NCBI GenBank assembly: GCA_949511625.1
Contig: CATFEX010000029.1
Span: forward strand, 9,036-73,035
From: UBA11891 sp003533785
GTDB taxonomy: Bacteria; Bacteroidota; Bacteroidia; Flavobacteriales; Flavobacteriaceae
Direction: 5' to 3'
DNA: 64,000 nucleotides
Shown: positions 26,289-34,052 of the stretch, piece after piece
Numbering within the stretch: the first letter of the stretch is position 1
How the letters are laid out: the number at the start of each line of letters is the position of its first letter
Notes under the pieces: model-generated
What the model saw: the letters and a program-made list of their open reading frames with translations, nothing else
Told to the model about the DNA's origin: nothing
Databases searched by the model: none
Translations under genes and position numbers: made by a program

Positions 26289-27187
26289 CTTTTTTCAGCG
26301 ATTCTCATTTTAGCACTTCGTGCCCGATTATTTTCAGCTATTTCTTTTTGGTCGGGGTGAACCATTCCCCCTATTTTTTTGAGCGGTGTACTTCTATTGC
26401 CATAAAAATCTACTGGAGCTGTCCCTTCGAATTGGCCTTCACGGATATACCGCTTAACCAAACGATCTTCCAGAGAATGATAGGAAATACATACCAACCG
26501 CCCCCCTTGGACTAATACCTCTGAAGATTGCTTTAAAAATTGCTTTATAACCTCCAATTCTTGATTTACTTCGATTCGGATGGCTTGAAAGACTTGTGCC
26601 AAATACTTATTTAAAAACCTCTCAGGCACTAGCGGCTCGATAACCTGTCTAAGCTGTTTGGTAGTGTGAATGGGGTGATTTTCTCGATGAATTGAAATTG
26701 CATATGCCAACTTGAAGGCATTGCGCAATTCGCCGTAGTTTTTAAACAGATTGGTGAGTTGGGACTCTGAATAGGTATTGATCAGTGTTGAAGCAGATTG
26801 TTCTTGTGCTGGATTCATTCTCATGTCTAGAGGCCCTTCAAATCGAGTTGAAAATCCCCGACGCTCACTGTCAAATTGATGAGAAGAAACCCCAAAATCG
26901 GCGAGTATGCCATGAACAGAAGTGACCCCGTTAAAACGAAGGTGTTGTTGTAAATAAGAAAAATTGGAAGGAATCAATTCGAATCGAGGATCGGAAAGTG
27001 CCTGTGCTTGTGCATCAGGATCCTGGTCGAAGGCATAGAGTTTACCGTCTGTAGCTAGCTGATCTAGGATTGCTTGTGAGTGACCTCCTCCTCCAAAAGT
27101 GACGTCTACATAAACCCCGGAGGGACGAATCGCTAGTCCTTCGATCGCTTCTTGCAGCAATACCGGTTTATGATAGGTCATTTTCAT
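26285..27187 (-). CDS. rsmH: 16S rRNA (cytosine(1402)-N(4))-methyltransferase
   Basis: SAM-dependent methyltransferase (300 aa), formerly MraW, which methylates C1402 in the decoding centre. Family motifs YHKPVLLQEAIEGL, VDVTFGGGGHSQAIL, LYAFDQDPDAQ, LADFGVSSHQFD, GFSTRFEGPLDMRMN and ISYHSLEDRLVKR are present. The first 20 nt overlap the end of mraZ, a strong sign of one transcript. Translation may begin at the first or the third codon (both Met). Confidence 0.97.
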   Translation of the reverse strand: MKMTYHKPVLLQEAIEGLAIRPSGVYVDVTFGGGGHSQAILDQLATDGKLYAFDQDPDAQAQALSDPRFELIPSNFSYLQQHLRFNGVTSVHGILADFGVSSHQFDSERRGFSTRFEGPLDMRMNPAQEQSASTLINTYSESQLTNLFKNYGELRNAFKLAYAISIHRENHPIHTTKQLRQVIEPLVPERFLNKYLAQVFQAIRIEVNQELEVIKQFLKQSSEVLVQGGRLVCISYHSLEDRLVKRYIREGQFEGTAPVDFYGNRSTPLKKIGGMVHPDQKEIAENNRARSAKMRIAEKR

Positions 27188-27635
27188 TTTGATCTCCCAT
27201 TACTTCTTCGGCTAAAGCGCCAAAATCTAGAGTTGCAGCATCAATAGCTTCTTCGTATTGGGTCTTATCCCATAGCTCAAGTATATTGACTGCAGAAGAC
27301 ACAACTACTTCTTTGTTCATTCCTGCATGTCCCAACAAGTCTTTTGGAATTAGCAAACGTCCTGAAGCATCTACATCGACCATTTTCACTCCTGCGGTAA
27401 ATCGTCTGATGAAGTCAATGTTTTTCTTATTGAATCGGTTAAGAGTATTAATTTTTGTCATAAGCTGCTCCCATTCTTTCATAGGATACAATTCCAAGCA
27501 ACTGTTAAATACAGCTCGCTTCAGAACAAATCCTTGACTCACCACTGCAGCCAACTGTTTTTTTAGGGCAACGGGAATCATAATGCGTCCTTTGGCATCT
27601 GCCTTACACTCATATGTTCCTATAAAATGCTGCAT
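27168..27635 (-). CDS. mraZ: transcriptional regulator MraZ
   Basis: A 155-aa protein with two AbrB/SpoVT-like swapped-hairpin domains (YECKADAKGRIMIPVALKKQL and VDVDASGRLLIPKDLLGHAG). MraZ heads dcw clusters and binds tandem repeats before its own gene, repressing the operon in E. coli and activating it in Mycoplasma. Here such repeats lie at 27678-27725, 43-90 nt upstream of the start codon. It is the first gene of the operon that runs to yqeY. Confidence 0.96.
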   Translation of the reverse strand: MQHFIGTYECKADAKGRIMIPVALKKQLAAVVSQGFVLKRAVFNSCLELYPMKEWEQLMTKINTLNRFNKKNIDFIRRFTAGVKMVDVDASGRLLIPKDLLGHAGMNKEVVVSSAVNILELWDKTQYEEAIDAATLDFGALAEEVMGDQNENDLS

Positions 27636-27677
27636 CAGAGCTTTTTAGCTTTTGTACTATCAAAAATAGAAATTAAT

Positions 27678-27725
27678 TACCACTTTTTACCACTATTTAC
27701 CACTTTGTTGATAACTTTTACCACT
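27678..27725 (-). promoter_or_regulatory. mraZ: tandem MraZ-binding repeats upstream of mraZ
   Basis: Four copies of TACCACT on the plus strand (27678-27684, 27688-27694, 27698-27704, 27719-27725), i.e. AGTGGTA on the coding strand, most within AAAGTGGTAAA. Three copies repeat every 10 nt and the fourth lies 21 nt further, so all fall on nearly the same helical face. The core resembles the AAAGTGK repeats bound by MraZ in mollicutes and the TGGG repeats in E. coli. Confidence 0.75.
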
Positions 27726-27779
27726 CTGTCCTTTTCTTGGGTTTTAGTCATAGGAAAGCGATTTAAACTTGTAATTCTC

Positions 27780-27787
27780 TATATTTG
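27780..27787 (+). promoter_or_regulatory. -7 promoter element for the alpha/beta hydrolase gene
   Basis: TATATTTG exactly matches TAnnTTTG and ends 24 nt before the ATG at 27812. I see no clear -33 TTG at the expected spacing. Confidence 0.55.
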
Positions 27788-27811
27788 CCCTTCTTACAGG
27801 AGTGATTGCGG

Positions 27812-28576
27812 ATGGAAAATCAATTAATTGAAAAAAAGGGGTACCGATATGTTGCTGAAGGAACCGGTCAGCCTATCATCATCCTCCATGGATTGATGGG
27901 TGGACTGAGTAATTTTGAAGGTGTTATGTCTTATTTCACTCAGCATAATTATCAAATTATCATTCCTGAATTACCAGTATATGATCGTCCGCTACTTCAA
28001 ACCAATGTGAAAGACTTTGCCGAGTATCTTCATGGGTTTATTACGTTTATGGAATTAAATAATGTGGTCCTCTTGGGCAACTCACTCGGAGGGCATATTG
28101 GTCTTCTATACACTAAGTTGCATCCAGAAATGGTTAAAGGTCTTATCATTACTGGAAGTTCTGGTCTGTATGAAAACTCAATGGGAGATGGCTATCCCAA
28201 ACGCGGAGATTATGATTATATAAAAGCCAAAAGTGAGGAAGTCTTCTACGACCCCAAAGTTGCCACAAAGCAAATTGTAGACGAAGTCTTCGAGACGGTC
28301 AATGACCGTAAAAAGCTGGTTAAAACACTAGCCATTGCCAAGAGTGCGATCCGTCATAATATGTCCAAGGATTTGCCAAACATGTCAACTCCTACTGCAA
28401 TTATATGGGGGGCTCAAGATCAAGTTACTCCTCCTAATGTGGCAGATGAATTTCACAAGTTACTCCCTAATTCCACTTTATATTGGATTGATAAATGTGG
28501 ACATGCCCCGATGATGGAGCATCCCGATCGATTCAATCAAATTGTAATGGAGTGGTTTCAAAATTGCCAAATATAA
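27812..28576 (+). CDS. alpha/beta-fold hydrolase
   Basis: A 254-aa hydrolase with IILHGLMGGLSNFEG (oxyanion region), the nucleophile elbow LLGNSLGGHIGLLY (Ser about 94), IIWGAQDQVTPP (acid) and DKCGHAPMMEHPDRF (His). The triad is complete. The substrate is unknown. ATG 27812 is preferred over a TTG six bases upstream because AGGAG at 27798-27802 is then correctly spaced. This gene is normally found between mraZ and engB in flavobacteria, so its position is conserved, but a functional link to either is not established. Confidence 0.9.
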   Translation: MENQLIEKKGYRYVAEGTGQPIIILHGLMGGLSNFEGVMSYFTQHNYQIIIPELPVYDRPLLQTNVKDFAEYLHGFITFMELNNVVLLGNSLGGHIGLLYTKLHPEMVKGLIITGSSGLYENSMGDGYPKRGDYDYIKAKSEEVFYDPKVATKQIVDEVFETVNDRKKLVKTLAIAKSAIRHNMSKDLPNMSTPTAIIWGAQDQVTPPNVADEFHKLLPNSTLYWIDKCGHAPMMEHPDRFNQIVMEWFQNCQI

Positions 28577-28582
28577 CTGGTC

Positions 28583-29191
28583 ATGCAGATCAAATCTGCT
28601 CAATTTATTGTCAGCAATACCGAAGTTGAAAAATGTCCTTCAGAAAAGCGTCCTGAGTTTGCCTTTATTGGTCGCTCTAATGTGGGGAAATCTTCTCTTA
28701 TCAACGCCCTATGTAATCAAAAAAAACTTGCCAAAACGTCTTCACGTCCAGGTAAAACACAGCTAATAAATCATTTTTTGATTAATGAGCAATGGTATCT
28801 AGTTGATTTACCGGGATATGGATATGCAAAAGTTTCTAAAGTCCAAAAAAAGAAGTTTCAATCCTATATAGAATCCTATTTCAGAAAGCGAACGCAACTC
28901 CTGCTCACCTTTGTTCTTTTGGACATTCGCCATCCAGCACAACCTATAGATTTGGAGTTTATTGCATGGCTGGGAAGGCATGAAATTCCTTTCTACTTGG
29001 TCTTTACCAAGGCGGATAAATTAAGTTCAAATGCAATTGACAGCAATGTAGTGGCTTACCAAAAGGTATTGAAAAAGGATTGGGAAGAAATCCCCTTATG
29101 CTTTGTTACTTCAGCTACAAAAAAACTAGGTTTGAAATCAATAACAGAATCAATCGGAGATCTTTTGATTGACTTTGCTGCTGCTAAATGA
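28583..29191 (+). CDS. engB: ribosome biogenesis GTP-binding protein YihA/YsxC/EngB
   Basis: Essential GTPase (202 aa) needed for maturation of the large ribosomal subunit. G1 GRSNVGKSSLINAL, G2 RPGKTQ, G3 DLPGYGYA, G4 TKADK and G5 TSATK are all present. Starts 6 nt after the hydrolase gene. Its TGA stop abuts the stop of the convergent gldC gene, the two together forming TGATCA. Confidence 0.96.
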   Translation: MQIKSAQFIVSNTEVEKCPSEKRPEFAFIGRSNVGKSSLINALCNQKKLAKTSSRPGKTQLINHFLINEQWYLVDLPGYGYAKVSKVQKKKFQSYIESYFRKRTQLLLTFVLLDIRHPAQPIDLEFIAWLGRHEIPFYLVFTKADKLSSNAIDSNVVAYQKVLKKDWEEIPLCFVTSATKKLGLKSITESIGDLLIDFAAAK

Positions 29192-29524
29192 TCATTTGAT
29201 GTTAAGTTTTTCAGCAAAAAAAGCTGCAAAATCTTCAAACCCTTGTGCCATTTTCTCGTCTTCTGTAGCCCGAAAATAGGTTTGGCCCATCGTCACTAAA
29301 CTTTGATGAAAAAAGCGTTGCATTTGATCAATTGGCATGTCCTTCACCCACAAATCCATTCGTAACGTTTCTTGGGTTTCACTATCCCATAGAGAAAGTA
29401 ACAGGGCCTTAGCCACTGCATTTTCTACTCCCCCATCAGGAGCAGACCAATGAATGGTTTCGGGTATTTTATTTTCATCAAGGCCTATTTGAATTGAAAT
29501 AGAGGATTCTTTGCTTGTTGCCAT
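29192..29524 (-). CDS. gldC: gliding motility protein GldC
   Basis: A small cytoplasmic protein (110 aa) recognised by the family segments SISIQIGLDENKIPETIHWSA, KALLLSLWD, TLRMDLWVKDM, MQRFFHQSLVTMGQTY and FAAFFAEKLN. In Flavobacterium johnsoniae GldC supports gliding but is not strictly required, and its biochemical role is unclear. The gene follows gldB by a single base and is surely cotranscribed with it. Confidence 0.94.
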   Translation of the reverse strand: MATSKESSISIQIGLDENKIPETIHWSAPDGGVENAVAKALLLSLWDSETQETLRMDLWVKDMPIDQMQRFFHQSLVTMGQTYFRATEDEKMAQGFEDFAAFFAEKLNIK

Positions 29525-29525
29525 T

Positions 29526-30518
29526 TTATCTGCTGGGTTTGTATCTAGATTCTTGAAATATAGTAAGGGCAGGAAGAGCCAAGAGTTCTTCTAGCGGAAT
29601 TGTTGGTTTTTTTTCGATAAAGGCTTTGACAATTTCAGTACCTAACCACACTCCAATCTGACCCGGTGTTTCGTTGTCTAATTCCAAATAAAATTTGGAA
29701 AAAGGAGCCGGCTCTAAAAAACGTTGTGAAAGAGTAGGATCGGTGCTGTATAACAATTGTCTCTCAATAAAATATTGCCAAATATATTTTTGGTTCTCCC
29801 TAGCCCATTGGAATTGTAGCTCAGAATAGCCCAAACGTTTGGCTTCTGAAAGATCGGGCAAGAGTAAGGATTTGGCGTATTGTATTTTACCTTGGTATAT
29901 GAGTTGTGCCAAAAAAGTGCGTTCGGCAAGAGGGTTCAATTGGGTTACTAAAAATTTGTCAGCGACATGAGAAGTCAAATAAGCTTCATCCATTTGTTGA
30001 CGAATATATTTAGGGATCCCTTCATACAGTTCGTTATCCTTTCCCAAGTAGGTGTCCAAAGAGAGAATCAAAAGACTATCTCTATAGATTGTCTTGCTTT
30101 GATAATCAACATTATTAATCAATCCAATGGTGTGTGGAATAGGAGTCTGTGGAAAGTAAAATTTGATATGTTTAAAAAGCTGACTAAGGCTTTTTTTTAG
30201 AGACTCTTCATTGGGGAATTTTTTATCGACAGCCAGCTGTAATAAAAGTTGAAGGCTGTCCTTTTGGCGTTTTATCCAAATACTATCATCAAATTGTTCT
30301 GGGAACAAAAAGGGATATTCTTCTTTGAGGTTAGGAATTTGCTCGGGAGAAGCCTCGTGAAATTTTCGGTCAAAACGATCCACTTTTATTTCAACAGGAA
30401 GTGACTCAATTTCAGCTCTCAATGAGTTTTTATCCTGGCAAGCAAAGCTCAATACGAGTAAAATTAAAAGGACAAAACCTGTTGAGAAATTAAATTTTTC
30501 ATGAAGATAGAATTCCAT
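29526..30518 (-). CDS. gldB: gliding motility lipoprotein GldB
   Basis: A 330-aa lipoprotein. After a short hydrophilic N-terminus a hydrophobic stretch ends in the lipobox LSFAC (Cys about 27), then the family body: VDRFDRKFHEA, LKEEYPFLFPEQFDD, LFKHIKFYFPQ, DTYLGKDNELYEGIPKYIRQQM and the C-terminal PGQIGVWLGTEIVKAF. GldB is needed for gliding in F. johnsoniae and is essential in species that depend on type IX secretion. It heads the gldBC unit and is divergent from nadE. Confidence 0.95.
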   Translation of the reverse strand: MEFYLHEKFNFSTGFVLLILLVLSFACQDKNSLRAEIESLPVEIKVDRFDRKFHEASPEQIPNLKEEYPFLFPEQFDDSIWIKRQKDSLQLLLQLAVDKKFPNEESLKKSLSQLFKHIKFYFPQTPIPHTIGLINNVDYQSKTIYRDSLLILSLDTYLGKDNELYEGIPKYIRQQMDEAYLTSHVADKFLVTQLNPLAERTFLAQLIYQGKIQYAKSLLLPDLSEAKRLGYSELQFQWARENQKYIWQYFIERQLLYSTDPTLSQRFLEPAPFSKFYLELDNETPGQIGVWLGTEIVKAFIEKKPTIPLEELLALPALTIFQESRYKPSR

Positions 30519-30552
30519 CTTTTTTTATATGTGAAATGATTGTATTTTTATG

Positions 30553-30560
30553 CAAACATA
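30553..30560 (-). promoter_or_regulatory. -7 promoter element for gldBC
   Basis: On the minus strand this reads TATGTTTG, an exact TAnnTTTG match, about 35 nt before the gldB start codon. A -33 element is not obvious. Confidence 0.5.
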
Positions 30561-30583
30561 CATTCTATTACTATAAAAGCGCT

Positions 30584-31372
30584 ATGAAAAATCCTGAAAA
30601 AGTTGTAGAACATATCGTGGAATGGTTGAACTCTTATGCCTTGGAATCGAATATGAACGGTTTTGTGGTAGGCGTTTCAGGAGGCATCGACTCAGCGGTA
30701 ACATCAACCTTGTGTGCCCTTTCAGGGCGCCCAGTTATTGCCTTGGAAATGCCAATCCATCAAGGTTCTAATCAAGTCAATCGGGCAAAAGAACATTTGG
30801 AGTGGTTGACAGCTAAATTCGCTAATGTTCACTCAAATACTATACAACTTACAGGACTATTTGAAGCCTTCAAGGAAGTATTACCACCTACTGAAAATGA
30901 ACAGAAACATCATCTGAGCCTTGCCAATACAAGAGCTCGTTTCCGAATGGCTACCTTGTATTATTTTGCAGCGCTGAACCGGTATCTAGTGGCTGGTACT
31001 GGAAATAAAGTTGAAGACTTTGGTGTGGGCTTCTACACCAAATATGGAGATGGTGGAGTCGATTTGAGTCCTATCGCAGATTTGTTGAAAACAGAAGTGT
31101 TTGCTGTAGGAGCTCACCTTGGTATTGTAGAATCCATCCAATCGGCTTCCCCTACAGATGGTTTATGGGATGACGGACGCACCGATGAGGAACAATTAGG
31201 TGCCTCCTATCCAGAAATGGAATGGGCAATGGATGCTGAAGCTAATCAATTGCCTGTTAGTTCGATGTCGGATCGCCAGAAAGAAATCTTGGAAATTTAT
31301 CAAGTGCATCACCAAACAAATAAACACAAAATGGAAGCTATACCAGTTTGTAGTATTCCAAAAAACCTTTAA
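30584..31372 (+). CDS. nadE: NAD(+) synthase (ammonia-dependent)
   Basis: ATP pyrophosphatase-type enzyme (262 aa) that amidates nicotinate adenine dinucleotide to NAD. The P-loop GVSGGIDSAVTSTLCAL, TRARFRMATLYYFA, GTGNKVEDFGVGFYTKYGDGG and LWDDGRTDEEQLG identify it. There is no N-terminal glutaminase domain, so ammonia is the nitrogen donor. The frame is open upstream, but ATG 30584 is chosen because homologues begin just before EKVVEHIVEWL. Confidence 0.96.
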   Translation: MKNPEKVVEHIVEWLNSYALESNMNGFVVGVSGGIDSAVTSTLCALSGRPVIALEMPIHQGSNQVNRAKEHLEWLTAKFANVHSNTIQLTGLFEAFKEVLPPTENEQKHHLSLANTRARFRMATLYYFAALNRYLVAGTGNKVEDFGVGFYTKYGDGGVDLSPIADLLKTEVFAVGAHLGIVESIQSASPTDGLWDDGRTDEEQLGASYPEMEWAMDAEANQLPVSSMSDRQKEILEIYQVHHQTNKHKMEAIPVCSIPKNL

Positions 31373-31426
31373 GCATTGACATAAGCTTTAAAAATTTGTA
31401 TCTTAATATTCCCCAAATGTTGAACT

Positions 31427-32056
31427 ATGATACAGACCCTTGTACTGGATTCCAATCCCATTGTACATACAGGTTTCGAAAAAATTGCCAAGGATAGTAA
31501 TCAGATTAGCTTGGCCCCCCCTGCCTATTTGTACAACCACGCCTTCAAAATTTTAACCCAATATCCTATCGACATCATCGTCATGGATATGGAATTACAA
31601 GGCATTAGCCCTGTGACCTTAATTGAAAAAATAAGGGAAGAATACCCACAAATCAAGATCATCGTCTTCAGCAACCAACCGTCTAAAGTCTACTCAATTA
31701 GTCTTCTAAAAGCGGGAGCAACCGCGTATCTATCCAAAAAAACAAATTCAGAATTGCTTCTTGAAGCTATAAATTATGTTTACAATAAAGGGTTTTATGT
31801 GACGTCTAGACATCGTACTCAATTGAATTACAATATCAATTTAGAAGATCCAAAAACAAATTTCGAGACGCTTTCTCCAAGAGAGATTGAGGTTTTAAAA
31901 CTTTTGGTAGAAGGCACCAAAAATATAGACATTGCTGAAAAGCTAGATATTAATCAAAAGACAGTAAACACCTACAAAACCCGAATATTAACAAAATTGA
32001 ATGTCGACAATTCGTTTGATTTGTATCTACATTCCAAGCAATTGCGAATAATTTAA
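31427..32056 (+). CDS. LuxR/NarL-type response regulator
   Basis: A 209-aa two-domain regulator. The receiver (about 1-125) has the phospho-acceptor D54 (IVMDMEL), S82 and K104 (YLSKK). The acidic pair at the N-terminus is only partly kept: D8 is followed by S9 instead of Asp or Glu. The C-terminal helix-turn-helix is canonical (LSPREIEVLKLLVEGTKNIDIAEKLDINQKTVNTYKTRIL). No histidine kinase is adjacent. A regulator in this place beside dnaG and nadE is a conserved flavobacterial feature. The stop codon overlaps the convergent dnaG stop (TTAA). Confidence 0.92.
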   Translation: MIQTLVLDSNPIVHTGFEKIAKDSNQISLAPPAYLYNHAFKILTQYPIDIIVMDMELQGISPVTLIEKIREEYPQIKIIVFSNQPSKVYSISLLKAGATAYLSKKTNSELLLEAINYVYNKGFYVTSRHRTQLNYNINLEDPKTNFETLSPREIEVLKLLVEGTKNIDIAEKLDINQKTVNTYKTRILTKLNVDNSFDLYLHSKQLRII

Positions 32057-34014
32057 ACAACTCGACTAAGTTTTTGAGAAACCAACTGACGTAATTCGTT
32101 ATACATATTAATTTCCTCTAAGAGATGAGCATCGTTCTCTGAACTCGCTTCGAGTTGACCATTAAGTCGTTGGATTTTCTCATTAATTAAAAAGCGGCGT
32201 AAAGATAATATCGTTTGTGTTACAGATTGCCCAACTCGGTCCTGAGGTTGTTTAACAAAGATATTTTTCTTGTCCCAATTGTGCAGCTTGTATTTTTCAT
32301 TCTCCATCAATAAGTCAGATAATAGGGTGCTGTTTTCCTTATCTTCTTCTTCTGCAAAACGTATGGGTTGAATTTCTCCATTGGCTTGCAATTGCTGAAT
32401 AATAGTGGAATAGGTTTTTCTAAAAAAGGGATTGCTTAGTTCAATTTCGTCCTGTTGAAGATCCAAAAAAACTTTTTCATGAACAGTTACTTCCATCTGA
32501 CGAACGGCTTGCTGTACACTCCCGTCCGAGTCTTTTTGGATAACTACGTCTTCGAAATACGCTTTTTCATTGCCGTAGTGCAACAAGAGCCTTATGATTT
32601 GTTTTTCCAGCTCAAAAACTTCATCCACTTCAACCAATTCTTGTGAAGGAGGCTTCACTACTTCTAAAGACTGATTGGGTTTTCTTGGCTGCTTGGATTC
32701 TTTTTGCTGTTTTTGAAGCAATTGCGCTAGAGCATTAAAAAGTACCGCTTCAGATACTCCCATATTCAAAGCACAGCTCTGAATATAAACCTCTCTTTGT
32801 ATGACATCGGGAATCTTGGCAATACTACTTACAATAGCACGAATCGTATCCGCTTTTTTTACAGGATCCTCTTTGGCCTCTTCAAGAAGTAAGCTGGCTT
32901 TGAATTGAATGAAATCTTTTGCTTTATCCAACAGATAGGTACGGATGTTTTCCTCCGATTTTCCTTTGGCAAAACTATCTGGGTCTTCCCCTTCTGGAAA
33001 AGTGCATATTTTAACATGCATGTCTTGTTCTAAGATCAAATCGATCCCACGTATAGATGCACGGACCCCTGCGGCGTCACCATCGAATAAGACAACTATA
33101 TTTTTAGTCAGGCGGCGAATTAGACGAATTTGCTCTTGGGTCAATGCTGTCCCTGAGGAAGAAACAACATTGGTAACTCCTGCCTGATGCATTTGAATGA
33201 CATCGGTATAGCCCTCAACCAGATAACAACAGTCTTCTTTTGCTATTGTTTTTTTTGCTTCAAACAACCCATATAAAACTTTGCTTTTATGATAAATATC
33301 GCTTTCTGGTGAGTTGAGGTATTTTGCGGTTTTGGCCTCTTTGTTGAGAATTCGACCTCCAAACCCCTGCACCCGACCCGATAAACTTCGTATTGGAAAA
33401 ATTACCCTTCCTCGAAACCGATCAATGTGTTGCTGACGTTCTTCATTGTGAATGAGTAGACCCGTTTTTTCCAAAAACTCCAATGAATGAGACCCTTTTT
33501 TAGCCGCATTGCTAAGAGCCGATATTGAGCTAGGAGAATAACCCAAACCAAAGTCTTCAATCGTTTTTTCTGAAAAACCGCGTTCTTTAAAATAAGTCAA
33601 CCCAATGGCTTTGCCCTCGGTTCCTTCCCATAACGATTCTTTAAAAAACTCTTGAGCAAATTGTGCCACCAAGAACATGCTCTCCCGTTCAGAGTTTTTC
33701 TCGCGCTCCTCATCTGTTTGCTGGGTTTCCTCAATCTCAATATTGTATTTTTTTGCTAAGTAACGGATGGCCTCTGGGTAGGTAAAATGCTCGTGCTCCA
33801 TCAAAAAAGCAACTACATTTCCCCCTTTTCCACTACTGAAGTCTTTCCAAATCTGCTTTACAGGAGACACCATAAAGCTGGGTGTTTTCTCCTGAGAAAA
33901 AGGACTCAACCCCTTAAAGTTAGATCCCGACTTCTTCAGCACAACAAAATCACCAATGACCTCTTCCACACGGGAGGCATCATAAACTTGATCTATGGTA
34001 GTTCTAGAAATCAA
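32053..34014 (-). CDS. dnaG: DNA primase lacking zinc ligands
   Basis: Replicative primase (653 aa) that makes RNA primers for Okazaki fragments. The N-terminal CHC2 fold is recognisable (GLSPFSQEKTPSFMVSPVKQ, DFSSGKGGNVVAFLM), yet all four zinc ligands of the E. coli enzyme are replaced (S37, S40, D58, S61). The catalytic TOPRIM core is intact: CCYLVEGYTDVIQMHQAGV and VVLFDGDAAGVRAS. The C-terminal part (about 450-653) would bind the DnaB helicase. The zinc-less form appears usual for flavobacteria. Confidence 0.95.
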   Translation of the reverse strand: MISRTTIDQVYDASRVEEVIGDFVVLKKSGSNFKGLSPFSQEKTPSFMVSPVKQIWKDFSSGKGGNVVAFLMEHEHFTYPEAIRYLAKKYNIEIEETQQTDEEREKNSERESMFLVAQFAQEFFKESLWEGTEGKAIGLTYFKERGFSEKTIEDFGLGYSPSSISALSNAAKKGSHSLEFLEKTGLLIHNEERQQHIDRFRGRVIFPIRSLSGRVQGFGGRILNKEAKTAKYLNSPESDIYHKSKVLYGLFEAKKTIAKEDCCYLVEGYTDVIQMHQAGVTNVVSSSGTALTQEQIRLIRRLTKNIVVLFDGDAAGVRASIRGIDLILEQDMHVKICTFPEGEDPDSFAKGKSEENIRTYLLDKAKDFIQFKASLLLEEAKEDPVKKADTIRAIVSSIAKIPDVIQREVYIQSCALNMGVSEAVLFNALAQLLQKQQKESKQPRKPNQSLEVVKPPSQELVEVDEVFELEKQIIRLLLHYGNEKAYFEDVVIQKDSDGSVQQAVRQMEVTVHEKVFLDLQQDEIELSNPFFRKTYSTIIQQLQANGEIQPIRFAEEEDKENSTLLSDLLMENEKYKLHNWDKKNIFVKQPQDRVGQSVTQTILSLRRFLINEKIQRLNGQLEASSENDAHLLEEINMYNELRQLVSQKLSRVV

Positions 34015-34052
34015 TAAATATGTTGTTGGACAATAAAAATAGAAAAGTATCT

